Shown: positions 1 to 8,461 of the stretch, piece after piece | Numbering within the stretch: position 1 is the stretch's first letter | Layout of the letters: each line of letters starts with the position of its first letter | From: Bacillota bacterium | Lineage (GTDB): Bacteria; Bacillota; Clostridia; Oscillospirales; Acutalibacteraceae | Direction of reading: 5' to 3' | Length of the DNA stretch: 47,275 bases | NCBI GenBank assembly: GCA_023416955.1 | Contig: JAEZGM010000013.1 | Span: 1-47,275, forward strand | Translations under genes and position numbers: made by a program | Notes under the pieces: generated by a model | The model's input: the letters and a program-made list of their open reading frames with translations, nothing else | What the model was told of the DNA's origin: nothing | Databases searched by the model: none

Positions 1-1
1 T

Positions 2-1012
2 ATTTTTTTTACCGTCTCCGGGGCGCCCCCCAACCCCGCCCACCCCCGCGTCCCCAAAAAAGAGATAACCAAGAGGAGATACCTGCTTTTATCGCTGCTT
101 ACAATACTCGGATTTTTGATAGCGGAAACTGTCAGTCTGACCGTTCCAAATATGCAGGAGGCCAATCACCTCGTCTACCGCATTATATTGGTGGGATTGG
201 CTGCGCTGTACCTCGTGATTGCCGTGCTTTCATGGCGGAATGAGGTAAGGCGCGCAAGATTCGCGGACCGCGCTCCGTTCCGCTTTGCGATGGGGATTGT
301 GCTTGCCCTGTGGGATTTGCTGAGCACAAAGCTCGATATTCTTCCGATGCCGTTTTTTCCGGGGCCTTCCAAAGTGACGGGAGTCGTTTTGGAGGAATAC
401 CGCTTTTTGCTGGAAAACACCATGTATTCCCTTCGGCTGTTCTCGCTGGGGTTCTTGTCCGGCATTGTTCTGGGGGTCGGTACGGGAATTTTAATCGGCT
501 GGTTCCCAAGGGTTTATTACTGGGTGTTTCCCGTATTGAAAATAACCGGGGTGGTTCCCGCGGTGGCGTGGATGCCCTTTGCGCTGACGCTATTGCCAAC
601 CTCATTTCTTGCGGGTATATTCCTGATTGCAATCTGCGCGTGGTTTCCGGTCGCGTTCATGACGGCGCAGGGAATCGAAAGTACGCACAGAGTTTATTAT
701 GAAGTCGCAAAAACTTTGGGCGCGAAGCAGAGCTATCTGCTGTTTCATGTGGCGCTGCCAAACGCGGTTCCGCAGGTGTTCACCGGAATTTCCACGGCAA
801 ACGGACTCGCGTTTACCACACTTGTCGTTTCGGAGATGATGGGCGCTAAAGGTGGGCTCGGCTACTACATCAACTGGGCAAAAGCGTGGTCTTCCTATTA
901 TAAGGTATACGCGGCGATTATCATCATGGCAGTCCTCTTTTCATTGATTATGAAGGTCATCGGCCTGATTCAGAACCGCCTGCTGGTCTGGCAAAGGGGG
1001 CTTGTAAAATGA
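2..1012 (+). CDS. NitT/TauT-family ABC transporter permease, 5' partial
   Basis: Inner-membrane permease of a nitrate/taurine/sulfonate-type ABC importer. The frame is open to the first bases of the window, and a hydrophobic segment (RRYLLLSLLTILGFLIA) lies upstream of the first plausible internal start, a TTG at 116, so the true start is probably outside. About six membrane segments follow. The cytoplasmic EAA-type loop that docks the ATPase is visible as EVAKTLGAKQSYLLFHVALP. The stop overlaps the start of the ATPase gene by 4 bp (ATGA), so the two are translationally coupled. The first ~60 bases are unusually C-rich and translate to a Pro-rich string unlike a permease N-terminus, so the edge may be unreliable. 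No substrate-binding protein is in the window; it may lie upstream. Confidence 0.85.
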   Translation: MFFTVSGAPPNPAHPRVPKKEITKRRYLLLSLLTILGFLIAETVSLTVPNMQEANHLVYRIILVGLAALYLVIAVLSWRNEVRRARFADRAPFRFAMGIVLALWDLLSTKLDILPMPFFPGPSKVTGVVLEEYRFLLENTMYSLRLFSLGFLSGIVLGVGTGILIGWFPRVYYWVFPVLKITGVVPAVAWMPFALTLLPTSFLAGIFLIAICAWFPVAFMTAQGIESTHRVYYEVAKTLGAKQSYLLFHVALPNAVPQVFTGISTANGLAFTTLVVSEMMGAKGGLGYYINWAKAWSSYYKVYAAIIIMAVLFSLIMKVIGLIQNRLLVWQRGLVK

Positions 1013-1794
1013 GCGGTGAAAATCTGATTGAGATCGCTTCGGTCGACCGTACCTATGTGGATGTGAACGACAATTCCGTCGAGGCGCTCAGGAACATCAA
1101 TCTCTCCGTTAAAAAGGGGGAGTTTGTTTCCATCATCGGGCCGTCCGGCTGCGGAAAAACCACTCTGCTGCGCCTTGTCGCGGGGCTTGATACACCGGAA
1201 TCCGGCGAAATTACTCTGGAAGGCAAAAAAATCACCGGGCCGGGGCCGGATTTGGGCTATGTATTTCAGCAGGGCAGCCTTTTTCCGTGGCTGACAATTG
1301 AGAAGAATATCGCGGCAGGGCTGAAGGCGCGCCGTGTTTACAGGGAACATAAGGACGACGTCGGTCAGTTCGTGAAGCTGATTGGTCTGGAAGGTTTTGA
1401 AAAATCTTATCCGCACCAGATTTCCGGCGGTATGGCGCAGCGCGTAGCGATTGCGCGGGCATTGATTAATCGGCCTTCCGCGCTGTTGCTGGATGAACCC
1501 ATGGGCGCTTTGGATGCTTTTACCCGGGCCGACCTGCAGGATAAGCTGCTGGAGCTTTGGGAAAAGGACGGCACAACAATGATTCTGGTGACGCACGACG
1601 TGGATGAAGCGGTTTATTTAAGCGACCGAATCGTCATCATGACACCGCGCCCGGGAAAAATCAGTGAAATACTGGAGGTCAGTCTGCCAAGGCCGCGTGA
1701 CCGGGGCAGTGATGATTTTATACAAATCCGTAAGGCAATTCTTGCAAAGCTTCACTTTGCAAGCACAGCGCCTCAGCCGGAATATACGATATAA
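1009..1794 (+). CDS. NitT/TauT-family ABC transporter ATP-binding protein
   Basis: Cytoplasmic ATPase of the importer (261 aa, the usual length for SsuB/TauB/NrtD-like proteins). Walker A is GPSGCGKTT near residue 45, the Q-loop is YVFQQGSLFPW, the signature is SGGMAQR, Walker B is LLLDEPMGALD and the switch histidine lies in LVTHDVDEA. It starts 4 bp inside the permease gene. The next gene, a NifH-type protein, starts 12 bp after its stop, so all three probably share one transcript. The transported substrate cannot be read from the sequence; the family carries nitrate, sulfonates, taurine, thiamine precursors and related anions. Confidence 0.92.
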   Translation: MSGENLIEIASVDRTYVDVNDNSVEALRNINLSVKKGEFVSIIGPSGCGKTTLLRLVAGLDTPESGEITLEGKKITGPGPDLGYVFQQGSLFPWLTIEKNIAAGLKARRVYREHKDDVGQFVKLIGLEGFEKSYPHQISGGMAQRVAIARALINRPSALLLDEPMGALDAFTRADLQDKLLELWEKDGTTMILVTHDVDEAVYLSDRIVIMTPRPGKISEILEVSLPRPRDRGSDDFIQIRKAILAKLHFASTAPQPEYTI

Positions 1795-1806
1795 GGAGTA
1801 ATCAGA

Positions 1807-2664
1807 ATGTCGGAAAAACAACCACTCAGACAAATCGCAATTTATGGCAAAGGGGGAATCGGAAAATCCACCACAACACAAAACCTGACTGCCGGCCTGG
1901 CCGAGTCTGGCAAGCATGTTATGGTCGTTGGCTGCGACCCAAAGGCCGATTCTACAAGACTGCTGTTAGGCGGGCTGAATCAGAGCACGGTGCTTGATAC
2001 CATGCGCGAAAACGGCGGCAACGTGGATTTGAAGGATATTATGCGCGAAGGATATTTGGGCACGAAATGTGTGGAATCCGGCGGCCCGGAGCCGGGGGTC
2101 GGCTGTGCGGGGCGCGGAATTATCACCTCAATCGGCCTGCTGGAACGCCTTGGCGCGTATACGGAGGATTTGGATTATGTGTTTTACGACGTTCTGGGGG
2201 ACGTTGTGTGCGGCGGGTTTGCAATGCCGATCCGCGAAGGCAAGGCAAAAGAGATTTACATTGTGGCCAGCGGCGAAATGATGGCGCTGTACGCGGCGAA
2301 CAACATTTCCAAGGGCATTGCGAAATACGCCCAAAAAGGCGGGGTTCGCCTGGGGGGCATCATCTGCAACAGCCGTAATGTCGACAGAGAAATCGAACTG
2401 CTGCGCGCTTTTTCCAAGGAACTTGGCACACAGCTGATTTACTTTGTTCCGCGCGACAATGTGGTGCAGCGGGCGGAGATACGGCGAAAAACCGTGATTG
2501 AATACAACCCGCAGTCACGGCAGGCGCAGGAATACCGTGATTTGGCTAAGGCAATTGATGAAAACGAACTGTTTACCATTCCAAAGCCGATGACACAGGC
2601 CCGTCTGGAGGAAATCCTGATGGAGTACGGACTGATGGATACGGTGGACGATTACGCTATTTAA
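1807..2664 (+). CDS. nifH: Nitrogenase iron protein (NifH-type)
   Basis: 285-aa homodimeric Fe protein; members of the family use ATP to drive low-potential electron transfer to a NifDK-type partner. The P-loop GKGGIGKST is at residues 14-22 and switch I is VGCDPKADSTR. The two [4Fe-4S] ligand cysteines are Cys100 (GVGCAGRGI) and Cys135 (DVVCGGFAMPIREGKA). Arg103 matches the arginine that is ADP-ribosylated in regulated NifH proteins. The sequence is canonical for NifH, not for the chlorophyll (BchL) type. It is odd in context: no nifD, nifK, nifE, nifN, nifB or nifI is in the window, and the gene sits between two ABC systems. It may serve a nitrogenase-like reductase encoded upstream of the window edge. 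The family call is secure; the physiological role is unknown. Confidence 0.93.
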   Translation: MSEKQPLRQIAIYGKGGIGKSTTTQNLTAGLAESGKHVMVVGCDPKADSTRLLLGGLNQSTVLDTMRENGGNVDLKDIMREGYLGTKCVESGGPEPGVGCAGRGIITSIGLLERLGAYTEDLDYVFYDVLGDVVCGGFAMPIREGKAKEIYIVASGEMMALYAANNISKGIAKYAQKGGVRLGGIICNSRNVDREIELLRAFSKELGTQLIYFVPRDNVVQRAEIRRKTVIEYNPQSRQAQEYRDLAKAIDENELFTIPKPMTQARLEEILMEYGLMDTVDDYAI

Positions 2665-2717
2665 ACCGGTTCCGATACGAAAAGCGGATACCGGAAAGTG
2701 AGAAAGCAGGCGGAATT

Positions 2718-3140
2718 ATGAAAAATCGTATTGTTTCAGGGATAGGCGCAATTTTATCCGGCTTGCTCATTTCATTGGGGCCGCAGTTCATTTTTAAGGC
2801 GTGCGAACCAACTGCGGAAGGTAAATGGATGGCGTGCCACTGGACTGTTCAAGCGGAACTCGGCATCGGGCTTCTGATTGCCGTTCTGGGTGTGCTCCTG
2901 CTGGTCTTTCAGTCGCAGAAAATTCGCTTCGGGTTAAGTGTTGCAATTGTGCTTGCTGGGGTTTTAGCTGTTTTGTTCCCCACGGTTTTGATCGGCGGCT
3001 GCGCCATGAAAACGATGACTTGCCGGAGCGTCACTTTCCCGGCTCTTGAGGCGATCGGCGTTCTTACAATTGCCGGATTTGCGGTGAATTCTATTTATCT
3101 GCTCCGCGCGGAAGGAAACCGAAAAGAGGGAAACGGATAA
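2718..3140 (+). CDS. DUF4418 family membrane protein
   Basis: 140-aa integral membrane protein with four predicted hydrophobic segments (about residues 8-28, 50-70, 75-95 and 108-128). Conserved-looking cysteines face the loops (FKACEP, MACHW, GGCAMKTMTCRS), which resembles the DUF4418 family. No biochemical function is known. Its stop codon overlaps the start of the FtsX-type permease (TAATG), which implies translational coupling and suggests it is a partner of that exporter-like complex. The ribosome binding site is modest (AGGCGG, 5 bases before ATG). Confidence 0.75.
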   Translation: MKNRIVSGIGAILSGLLISLGPQFIFKACEPTAEGKWMACHWTVQAELGIGLLIAVLGVLLLVFQSQKIRFGLSVAIVLAGVLAVLFPTVLIGGCAMKTMTCRSVTFPALEAIGVLTIAGFAVNSIYLLRAEGNRKEGNG

Positions 3141-4351
3141 TGGAAAAACAACATTGCTTTACGTTTTATGGGTTTGCCGTCAGCAACCTAAAACGCCGTC
3201 CATATCGGACGGCCGCGCTGGTTGTGCTTGTGTTTATTCTGTCATTTGTGCTCTTTGCCGGGTCGTTTATTTCGCTGAGCCTGAAAAACGGAACAGATAA
3301 TCTTTCTAAGCGTCTGGGAGCAGATATGCTGATTGTGCCGAGGGGGTATGATCAAAAAACAGAGGGCATTCTGCTGCGGGGCGAGCCCAGCACATTTTAT
3401 ATGGATGCGGCGGCGGCTGAAAAGACGGCGGCTGTACGTGGCGTTCGCGCAGCTTCTCCTCAGCTGTTTGTCGCTTCGCTGAACGCGGACTGCTGCTCTG
3501 CCACCGTACAGATCATCGGGCTTGACCAAAAGACGGATTTTACGGTTGAACCGTGGATAAAGAGCGCGCTGCCCGGCGAACTTTCGGCAAACCAGGTTGT
3601 AGCGGGCGCGGATATCGACGGTAAAGTCGGTGGAAAACTGCACTTCTTCGGGAGGGATTATGTGATTGCGGCGAAAATGGACAGTACGGGAACGGGTTTT
3701 GATACTTCGGTTTTTATGAATTTTGAAGCTGCGCAAAGAGCGATGGACGACTACTTCACCAAAAGCGGCAGGCCGCTTCCTAAAAACGCGGTTTCCTCTG
3801 TAACGGTGTCGCTTCAGGATGGTTATTCCGCCGACGACGTTGAGCAGGATATTCGCCGTACATTGGGCGAAAATAATGTTTCGGTGTTAGCTTCGCAGAA
3901 AATTGTCAGCAACGTGTCCGGAAATTTGCGGGCAGCCTTCAGCTTTATTGCCGTATTGGCGGCTCTGCTTTGGCTTTTATCCGCACTGGTTCTCGGTATT
4001 GTATTTTCAATGATTCTGAACGAGAGGAAACACGAGTTTGGAATTCTGCGTTCGCTCGGGGCGACCAAACGGCGCCTTGTTTCACTCATTCTGCTTGAGT
4101 CCGGTGCCGTCAGCCTTTCCGGCGGCGTGCTGGGGGTCGCGGTAAGCGCCCTGTTCCTATTTCTGTTTCAGGTGCTCATACAGCGCACGGTGAATATGCC
4201 GTACCTACAGCCTTCCTTCGGGCAGTTTGCGGCAATTGTCGCCGCAAGTCTGGCCCTATCCTTTGCGGTCGGCCCGATCGCTTCACTGGCTTCCATCGTG
4301 CGGATCAGCAAGGGCGATACTTATCTGGTAATTCGGGACGGCGGGCTTTAA
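3140..4351 (+). CDS. FtsX/MacB-type ABC transporter permease
   Basis: 403-aa permease of the MacB/LolC/FtsX type. A first membrane helix lies at about residues 27-48, followed by a large extracytoplasmic MacB-like domain (about 50-265). A C-terminal FtsX domain with three helices (about 268-395) contains the family motif NERKHEFGILRSLGATKRRLV. Such proteins act as mechanotransmission or export machines with a separate ATPase, here the gene starting at 4434. The start overlaps the DUF4418 stop by one base. The substrate is unknown; lipid, peptide, or a role linked to the DUF4418 protein are all possible. Confidence 0.88.
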   Translation: MEKQHCFTFYGFAVSNLKRRPYRTAALVVLVFILSFVLFAGSFISLSLKNGTDNLSKRLGADMLIVPRGYDQKTEGILLRGEPSTFYMDAAAAEKTAAVRGVRAASPQLFVASLNADCCSATVQIIGLDQKTDFTVEPWIKSALPGELSANQVVAGADIDGKVGGKLHFFGRDYVIAAKMDSTGTGFDTSVFMNFEAAQRAMDDYFTKSGRPLPKNAVSSVTVSLQDGYSADDVEQDIRRTLGENNVSVLASQKIVSNVSGNLRAAFSFIAVLAALLWLLSALVLGIVFSMILNERKHEFGILRSLGATKRRLVSLILLESGAVSLSGGVLGVAVSALFLFLFQVLIQRTVNMPYLQPSFGQFAAIVAASLALSFAVGPIASLASIVRISKGDTYLVIRDGGL

Positions 4352-4376
4352 TCCAGGCATTCCGTCCGGGGCGCGC

Positions 4377-4395
4377 CGCCCGTTTTTACCGGGCG
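4377..4395 (+). other. GC-rich hairpin between the FtsX permease and its ATPase gene
   Basis: The 82-bp gap 4352-4433 holds a perfect 6-bp stem CGCCCG/CGGGCG with a 7-base loop. No U-run follows, so it is not a standard terminator. It may act as an mRNA stability or processing element. Low confidence in any function. Confidence 0.35.
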
Positions 4396-4433
4396 TGGGG
4401 CGTTTCAGGCAAAAAGCAAGAGGGGGTTAAAAT

Positions 4434-5099
4434 ATGCTTCTGCAGGCGCGGAATTTAGTGAAGGATTATCGGCGCGGTGCGACGCCGTTTCGTGCGGTGA
4501 ACGATGTTTCGCTGGAAATAGGCAAAGGGGATTTTATCTGCATTCTGGGGCGTTCCGGGAGCGGAAAAAGCACGCTGCTGAATCTGCTGGCGGGGCTTCT
4601 GACACCGACTTCAGGGGAAGTCACTTTTGAGAATCAGGATTATTCCTCCCTTTCCGACAACGGCCGCGCTTTACTGCGCAACACCGCGCTGGGGTATATT
4701 ATGCAGGGGCAGAGCGTGCTGCCAAATTTGACTGTTCTGCAAAATATTCTCCTTCCTCTGGTAATTGACCGGCGGAAAGACGATTTGAGCGACAGGGCGC
4801 TTTCTCTGATGGAGCGGGTCGGGATATCCCACCTGGCTTTTCAATACCCCGCGAGCCTTTCCGGCGGCGAAATGCGGCGTATTGCCATTGTGCGGGCGCT
4901 GCTTTCTTTCCCAAAGCTGCTGATTGCGGATGAGCCGACCGGTGATCTGGATGAAGAAACAGCGGATGAAATTATAGAACTGTTTGCGCAGGTTGCGAAT
5001 GAGGGCACCGCCGTCCTGATGGTAACACATGACGTTGCTACTGTGCGTTACGCAAACCATATCTTTACGATGAAAACGGGAGTCCTTGAGAAACAGTGA
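4434..5099 (+). CDS. LolD/MacB-type ABC transporter ATP-binding protein
   Basis: 221-aa ATPase, the length typical of the MacB/LolD/FtsE group. Walker A is GRSGSGKST (about residues 39-47), the Q-loop is YIMQGQSVLPNLTVLQN, the signature is LSGGEMRRIAI, Walker B is LLIADEPTGDLD and the switch histidine is in MVTHDV. It pairs with the FtsX-type permease encoded just upstream. The ribosome binding site AGGGGG lies a few bases before ATG. It is the last gene of the + strand run that ends in the terminator at 5141-5190. Confidence 0.92.
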   Translation: MLLQARNLVKDYRRGATPFRAVNDVSLEIGKGDFICILGRSGSGKSTLLNLLAGLLTPTSGEVTFENQDYSSLSDNGRALLRNTALGYIMQGQSVLPNLTVLQNILLPLVIDRRKDDLSDRALSLMERVGISHLAFQYPASLSGGEMRRIAIVRALLSFPKLLIADEPTGDLDEETADEIIELFAQVANEGTAVLMVTHDVATVRYANHIFTMKTGVLEKQ

Positions 5100-5140
5100 G
5101 CTAACCGCTCATTCAGTTTCTACCGGTAAAGGCGAAACTG

Positions 5141-5190
5141 AAAAACCTTATTGCAGCGCGAATGACAGCATGCAATGAGGTTTTTTGTTT
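5141..5190 (+). terminator. Rho-independent terminator of the nifH/ABC operon
   Basis: An A-rich left arm (AAAAACCTTATTGCA) pairs with TGCAATGAGGTTTTTT and ends in a T-run. A second smaller hairpin (TTCAGTTTC/GAAACTGAA, about 5113-5142) sits just before it. Good candidate end for the upstream + strand operon. Confidence 0.8.
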
Positions 5191-5300
5191 ATCAATGGAG
5201 CATCTGATTTTCACCCGTTTCTGAGTTTACGTTAAGCCAACAAAAGCCCTTGCATGGCAATTTAATTGATCTTTCGCTGTCAGTGTTTGGAGCTGCGTGA

Positions 5301-5663
5301 TTACACACCCCAGCATTTCTGAGCGATTCTCTGTCCCTGGTCAATCTTGGCCCACTGTTCTTCTTCGATCAGTTCGTTTCCGCCGCCACAGAACACGAAG
5401 CCGCACTGATGGGAGAGGAGCCGTCTGTTTTTGTCGATGATCTTCGATGCTTCGTCAAGCAGTCTGATAATACGGGCTTCATCGTTAGGCGTCCTCATTT
5501 TTGACGACAACAAACCGAGTATGATCTCGGTATCCGGTTTATCCCGGGAAACGCTTAACGCTTCCGGTGACTCTGTCCGCTCGTCGCCCCATTCAAGTGG
5601 TCGGATAATATCGCGGCAGTAAAGCTTGAATTTAGAACACCCCGACCTGTCTTGTGGAATCAC
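5301..5663 (-). CDS. Hypothetical protein, uncertain
   Basis: 120-codon frame opening with GTG and overlapping the last 32 bp of the leucine-rich-repeat gene in another frame. The composition is protein-like (charged helices, for example NDEARIIRLLDEASKIIDKNRRLL, and a Cys/Gly stretch FVFCGGGNE), but I recognise no family. No good ribosome binding site precedes the start. It could be the 3' remnant of a displaced gene or a real small gene with a later start. Treat as a weak call. Confidence 0.35.
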   Translation of the reverse strand: MIPQDRSGCSKFKLYCRDIIRPLEWGDERTESPEALSVSRDKPDTEIILGLLSSKMRTPNDEARIIRLLDEASKIIDKNRRLLSHQCGFVFCGGGNELIEEEQWAKIDQGQRIAQKCWGV

Positions 5664-7866
5664 CGCGCGGACGGATACCAGTTTTTACATCAACACGAAC
5701 CGACGCGTGGGTAAGCAGTTTGTTCTTATTATCATAAACATCGAGCATAATCCAAACGTTACCGGGTTTTACACTGGTTACTTTGTAATTACCATTCTTC
5801 AGCTTTGTTACTCCCACAACTTTTGTATTGATGGAATATGCTTTTAAGGAAGTTTCTTTAGTGCCGGTTATTCGCAGGCCGATTTCATAATTGCTATTTA
5901 CCGGCATGGTATAGCTTGTAGTGTCTAGGGTGATGGAATCACCTATTCCCGCCACCGCGAAATATCCGAGCCGGTCTGTTTCAAACACGAGCATGCCGTT
6001 TTCCAATTTTGCGTTCATGTCAGTGAATGTACCGGAGGGTTCATAACGCAGCACATGGGGCGTTCCGCGCAGACCCGGCGGCACCGGAAGCGTTATTTTG
6101 ATTTTGCCTGTGCCGGAGGTTACGTTTCGATTCTGGTCAAGCAATTCCATATGATAGACAATAGGGCTGCCGATTACCCCCACTTTGGGGTTTGCAAGCA
6201 GGGCGCGGCAGCTTTCCGCCTGTTGGTCAGAAGTATCTGAAGGACTTTTCCTTGAAGCATTTAAGCTTGCTCCGGTTACACCGGAGGGCAGCGTTACGCC
6301 GGAAAGGTCTGCTGTTGTACCGGTTGATAGATCAACCACCGACGTTGGAACTGCCGGAGTTTTGCTGCTGGAGCTATCATTATTATGATGGTTTGAGCCG
6401 CCGTTGTCGGAATTTTGAATCGTCTTTATTATTGCTGTTGTGCTGCCCATGACATAGCTGCTTAATAATTTTTTATAATCATTTTCTGTTCCGCTTGGAA
6501 CAAAAAAAGTAAGCGAAGTGGAGGCTCGATTTTTATCAAAGGCATAGTCCCCAATGCTGGCGATTGAACGGCCTTGCAGCGTAACATCATTTAAACCGGT
6601 GCACTCGGAAAACGCGTAATTTCCAATGGATGATACACTTTGAGGAATTGTTATGCTTGTTAAGCCGGTACATCCTAAAAACGCGTAATCTCCAATGGAT
6701 GATACGTTTTGGGGAATTGTTATGCCTGTTAGGCTTTCGCAGTTGACAAATGCGGCATTATCGATAACCGTAACGCCCGCTGAAAATTCGATATTGGTAA
6801 TAATATTCCGATTATCATCGTTTATCCTTTGCGTACAGGCGGCATCTTTATATAACCCTGTAACGCTGTAGTAAGCTGTAGTGGAAGTTATCGGTAATTT
6901 ACTTTCATCAATGGCAGGGTCAATCTTTTTGCCATACAATTCTGTCGGAATTTTTATGCCAACTTTTGTGCCGGTATAGGTGGTCATTTCATAACTACCG
7001 CCGTTATCCTTAAAAAGAAAGGTGTTGGTCAGATTTGGGATTCCGTTAGGAATCTTATCTCCAACAACATAAAGATTATTTAACTGGCTGCAATTTTTAA
7101 ATGCATAGTCTCCGATGGATGATACGCTTTGAGGAATCGTTAAACTCGTTAATCCGGTGCAGTCGGAAAATGCATAATTTCCGATGGATGATACGCTGTC
7201 TGGTATTGTTATGCCCGTTAAATTGATGCATCCTTCGAACGCCGCCTCTTCGATGGAAATTACACTGTTGGGGATTGTTATGTTTGTTAAGCCGGTACAG
7301 TATTGAAATGCCGCAGTTTGAATGGAAATTATACTATTGGGAATTATGATGCTGGTCAAGCGGTTGCATGAGAAAAATGCATAACCGCCAATTATGGTTA
7401 CGCTGTTTAGAATCGTATATTCCCCGGACTTTTCTGCTGGAAAACAAACTAATACTTTTTTATCATGAGAATACAACACGCCATCAATTGCTGCATAATT
7501 GGAATTGTTGGGATCAACAATAAATTGGGATAATCCGGAGCATCCATAAAACGCCGCACTATGAATAAATGATACACTGCTTGGAATCGTTATATCCGTT
7601 AAGCCTCTACAGAAATTAAATGTTAATTCCCCTATGGCTGTCGTACCTGATTTTATCTCAGCTTTGGTGATAGTACTGCGGTAAGCTGTATCGGATCTAT
7701 CGATTTCTTGCGTGCAGTCGGAATCTTTGAACAAACCTGAGTCATTGCAATATGCGGTTACGCCTGTATCCGCTGCAAAGGCGGTAACGCCTGTGCCCTG
7801 CACCATACCAAACAGCAGGACAAGGGAAAGAAGCAGGGACAGTGTTTTTTGTGTAATGATTTTCAT
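5632..7866 (-). CDS. BspA-like leucine-rich-repeat secreted protein
   Basis: 744-aa extracellular protein. An N-terminal signal peptide (KTLSLLLSLVLLFGMV ending near TAFAADT) is followed by two blocks of LRR_5 (BspA/TpLRR) repeats of the form LTSITIPxSVSSIGxYAFxxCTG, separated near residue 300 by a non-repeat insert. A serine-rich linker (HHNNDSSSSKTP) leads to a C-terminal part with beta-rich character, of which VNSNYEIGLRITGTKETSLKAYS and the final segment resemble Ig-like surface modules. No LPxTG or transmembrane anchor is visible, so it may be released. The start is well supported: an AGGAGG site lies 7 bases before ATG. BspA-type repeats are usually adhesins or ligand-binding surface proteins. 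The divergent MalT-like regulator is a plausible controller. Confidence 0.88.
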   Translation of the reverse strand: MKIITQKTLSLLLSLVLLFGMVQGTGVTAFAADTGVTAYCNDSGLFKDSDCTQEIDRSDTAYRSTITKAEIKSGTTAIGELTFNFCRGLTDITIPSSVSFIHSAAFYGCSGLSQFIVDPNNSNYAAIDGVLYSHDKKVLVCFPAEKSGEYTILNSVTIIGGYAFFSCNRLTSIIIPNSIISIQTAAFQYCTGLTNITIPNSVISIEEAAFEGCINLTGITIPDSVSSIGNYAFSDCTGLTSLTIPQSVSSIGDYAFKNCSQLNNLYVVGDKIPNGIPNLTNTFLFKDNGGSYEMTTYTGTKVGIKIPTELYGKKIDPAIDESKLPITSTTAYYSVTGLYKDAACTQRINDDNRNIITNIEFSAGVTVIDNAAFVNCESLTGITIPQNVSSIGDYAFLGCTGLTSITIPQSVSSIGNYAFSECTGLNDVTLQGRSIASIGDYAFDKNRASTSLTFFVPSGTENDYKKLLSSYVMGSTTAIIKTIQNSDNGGSNHHNNDSSSSKTPAVPTSVVDLSTGTTADLSGVTLPSGVTGASLNASRKSPSDTSDQQAESCRALLANPKVGVIGSPIVYHMELLDQNRNVTSGTGKIKITLPVPPGLRGTPHVLRYEPSGTFTDMNAKLENGMLVFETDRLGYFAVAGIGDSITLDTTSYTMPVNSNYEIGLRITGTKETSLKAYSINTKVVGVTKLKNGNYKVTSVKPGNVWIMLDVYDNKNKLLTHASVRVDVKTGIRPRGDSTRQVGVF

Positions 7867-7923
7867 GCTCTCATTCCTCCTCGTATGAAATACAAAATAT
7901 AAAATTTCTAATTCAGCGGTTGC

Positions 7924-8172
7924 TTAATCTCTGAGCGCAAACAAAATATTGTCCACAGTAAGCCTTGCCGGGATCACTGTTTTCTCTTTGTCCTTCCAGT
8001 AAACGGCTTTGTCCTCAAACCGGATGTTCCTGAACCGTTCAAGATCATGAAGGCTTAAAAAGGGTATGGTCTTGATGATCTCCTGCATATTAAACAGGAT
8101 TTTGTTGCCATGCTCAAACTCGATCAGAATCGTAAAGTCATCATTCGGCATCACACCGATAATCTTGCTCAT
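7924..8172 (-). CDS. DUF2442 domain protein
   Basis: 82-aa cytoplasmic protein of the DUF2442 type (SKIIGVMPNDDFTILIEFEHGNKILFNM...FRNIRFEDKAVYWKD). The frame is open further upstream, but I chose the ATG at 8172 because it has a GAGGGGATT site just before it and begins the conserved domain. DUF2442 proteins often pair with DUF4160 proteins in small two-gene modules; no partner is present here. It lies 57 bp upstream of the leucine-rich-repeat gene on the same strand and may be co-transcribed with it. Confidence 0.78.
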   Translation of the reverse strand: MSKIIGVMPNDDFTILIEFEHGNKILFNMQEIIKTIPFLSLHDLERFRNIRFEDKAVYWKDKEKTVIPARLTVDNILFALRD

Positions 8173-8307
8173 CGATTTCAATCCCCTCTTTTGACAAAAA
8201 TATATCCTGTACATTATTATACAGGGCGGAATTTTTTTGAGTATCTCCCATTTGGGGGATTTTTTACGAATCATACAAAGATAAATTTAGGCAGGAATCG
8301 ATTTCTA

Positions 8308-8385
8308 TGGTATAATAGCCGCGAGGCGGATTATGCCGCTAATTTATAAATATACCACAACTGCGTTTAGTGCCTGTGGTATAAT
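8308..8385 (+). promoter_or_regulatory. Two extended -10 promoters with an overlapping dyad
   Basis: Two copies of TGGTATAAT (extended -10: 8308-8316 and 8377-8385) face the LuxR-type gene; neither has a good -35. The second overlaps an inverted repeat, ATACCACA at 8352-8359 and TGTGGTAT at 8375-8382, so a protein bound there would cover the -10. It is a candidate autoregulatory operator. This lies in the divergent intergenic region shared with the DUF2442 and repeat-protein genes. Confidence 0.5.
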
Positions 8386-8461
8386 ATTGTGTGTAAAATG
8401 CAGGCAATAAATTCGATTCAGGTGACCTTGGAACCTTACAGAGATAAAGAGGGGGCCCGTT

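Noticed and set aside
1807..2664. Nitrogen fixation locus
   Set aside because: Only NifH is present. NifD, NifK and the cofactor assembly genes are not visible, so diazotrophy cannot be claimed.
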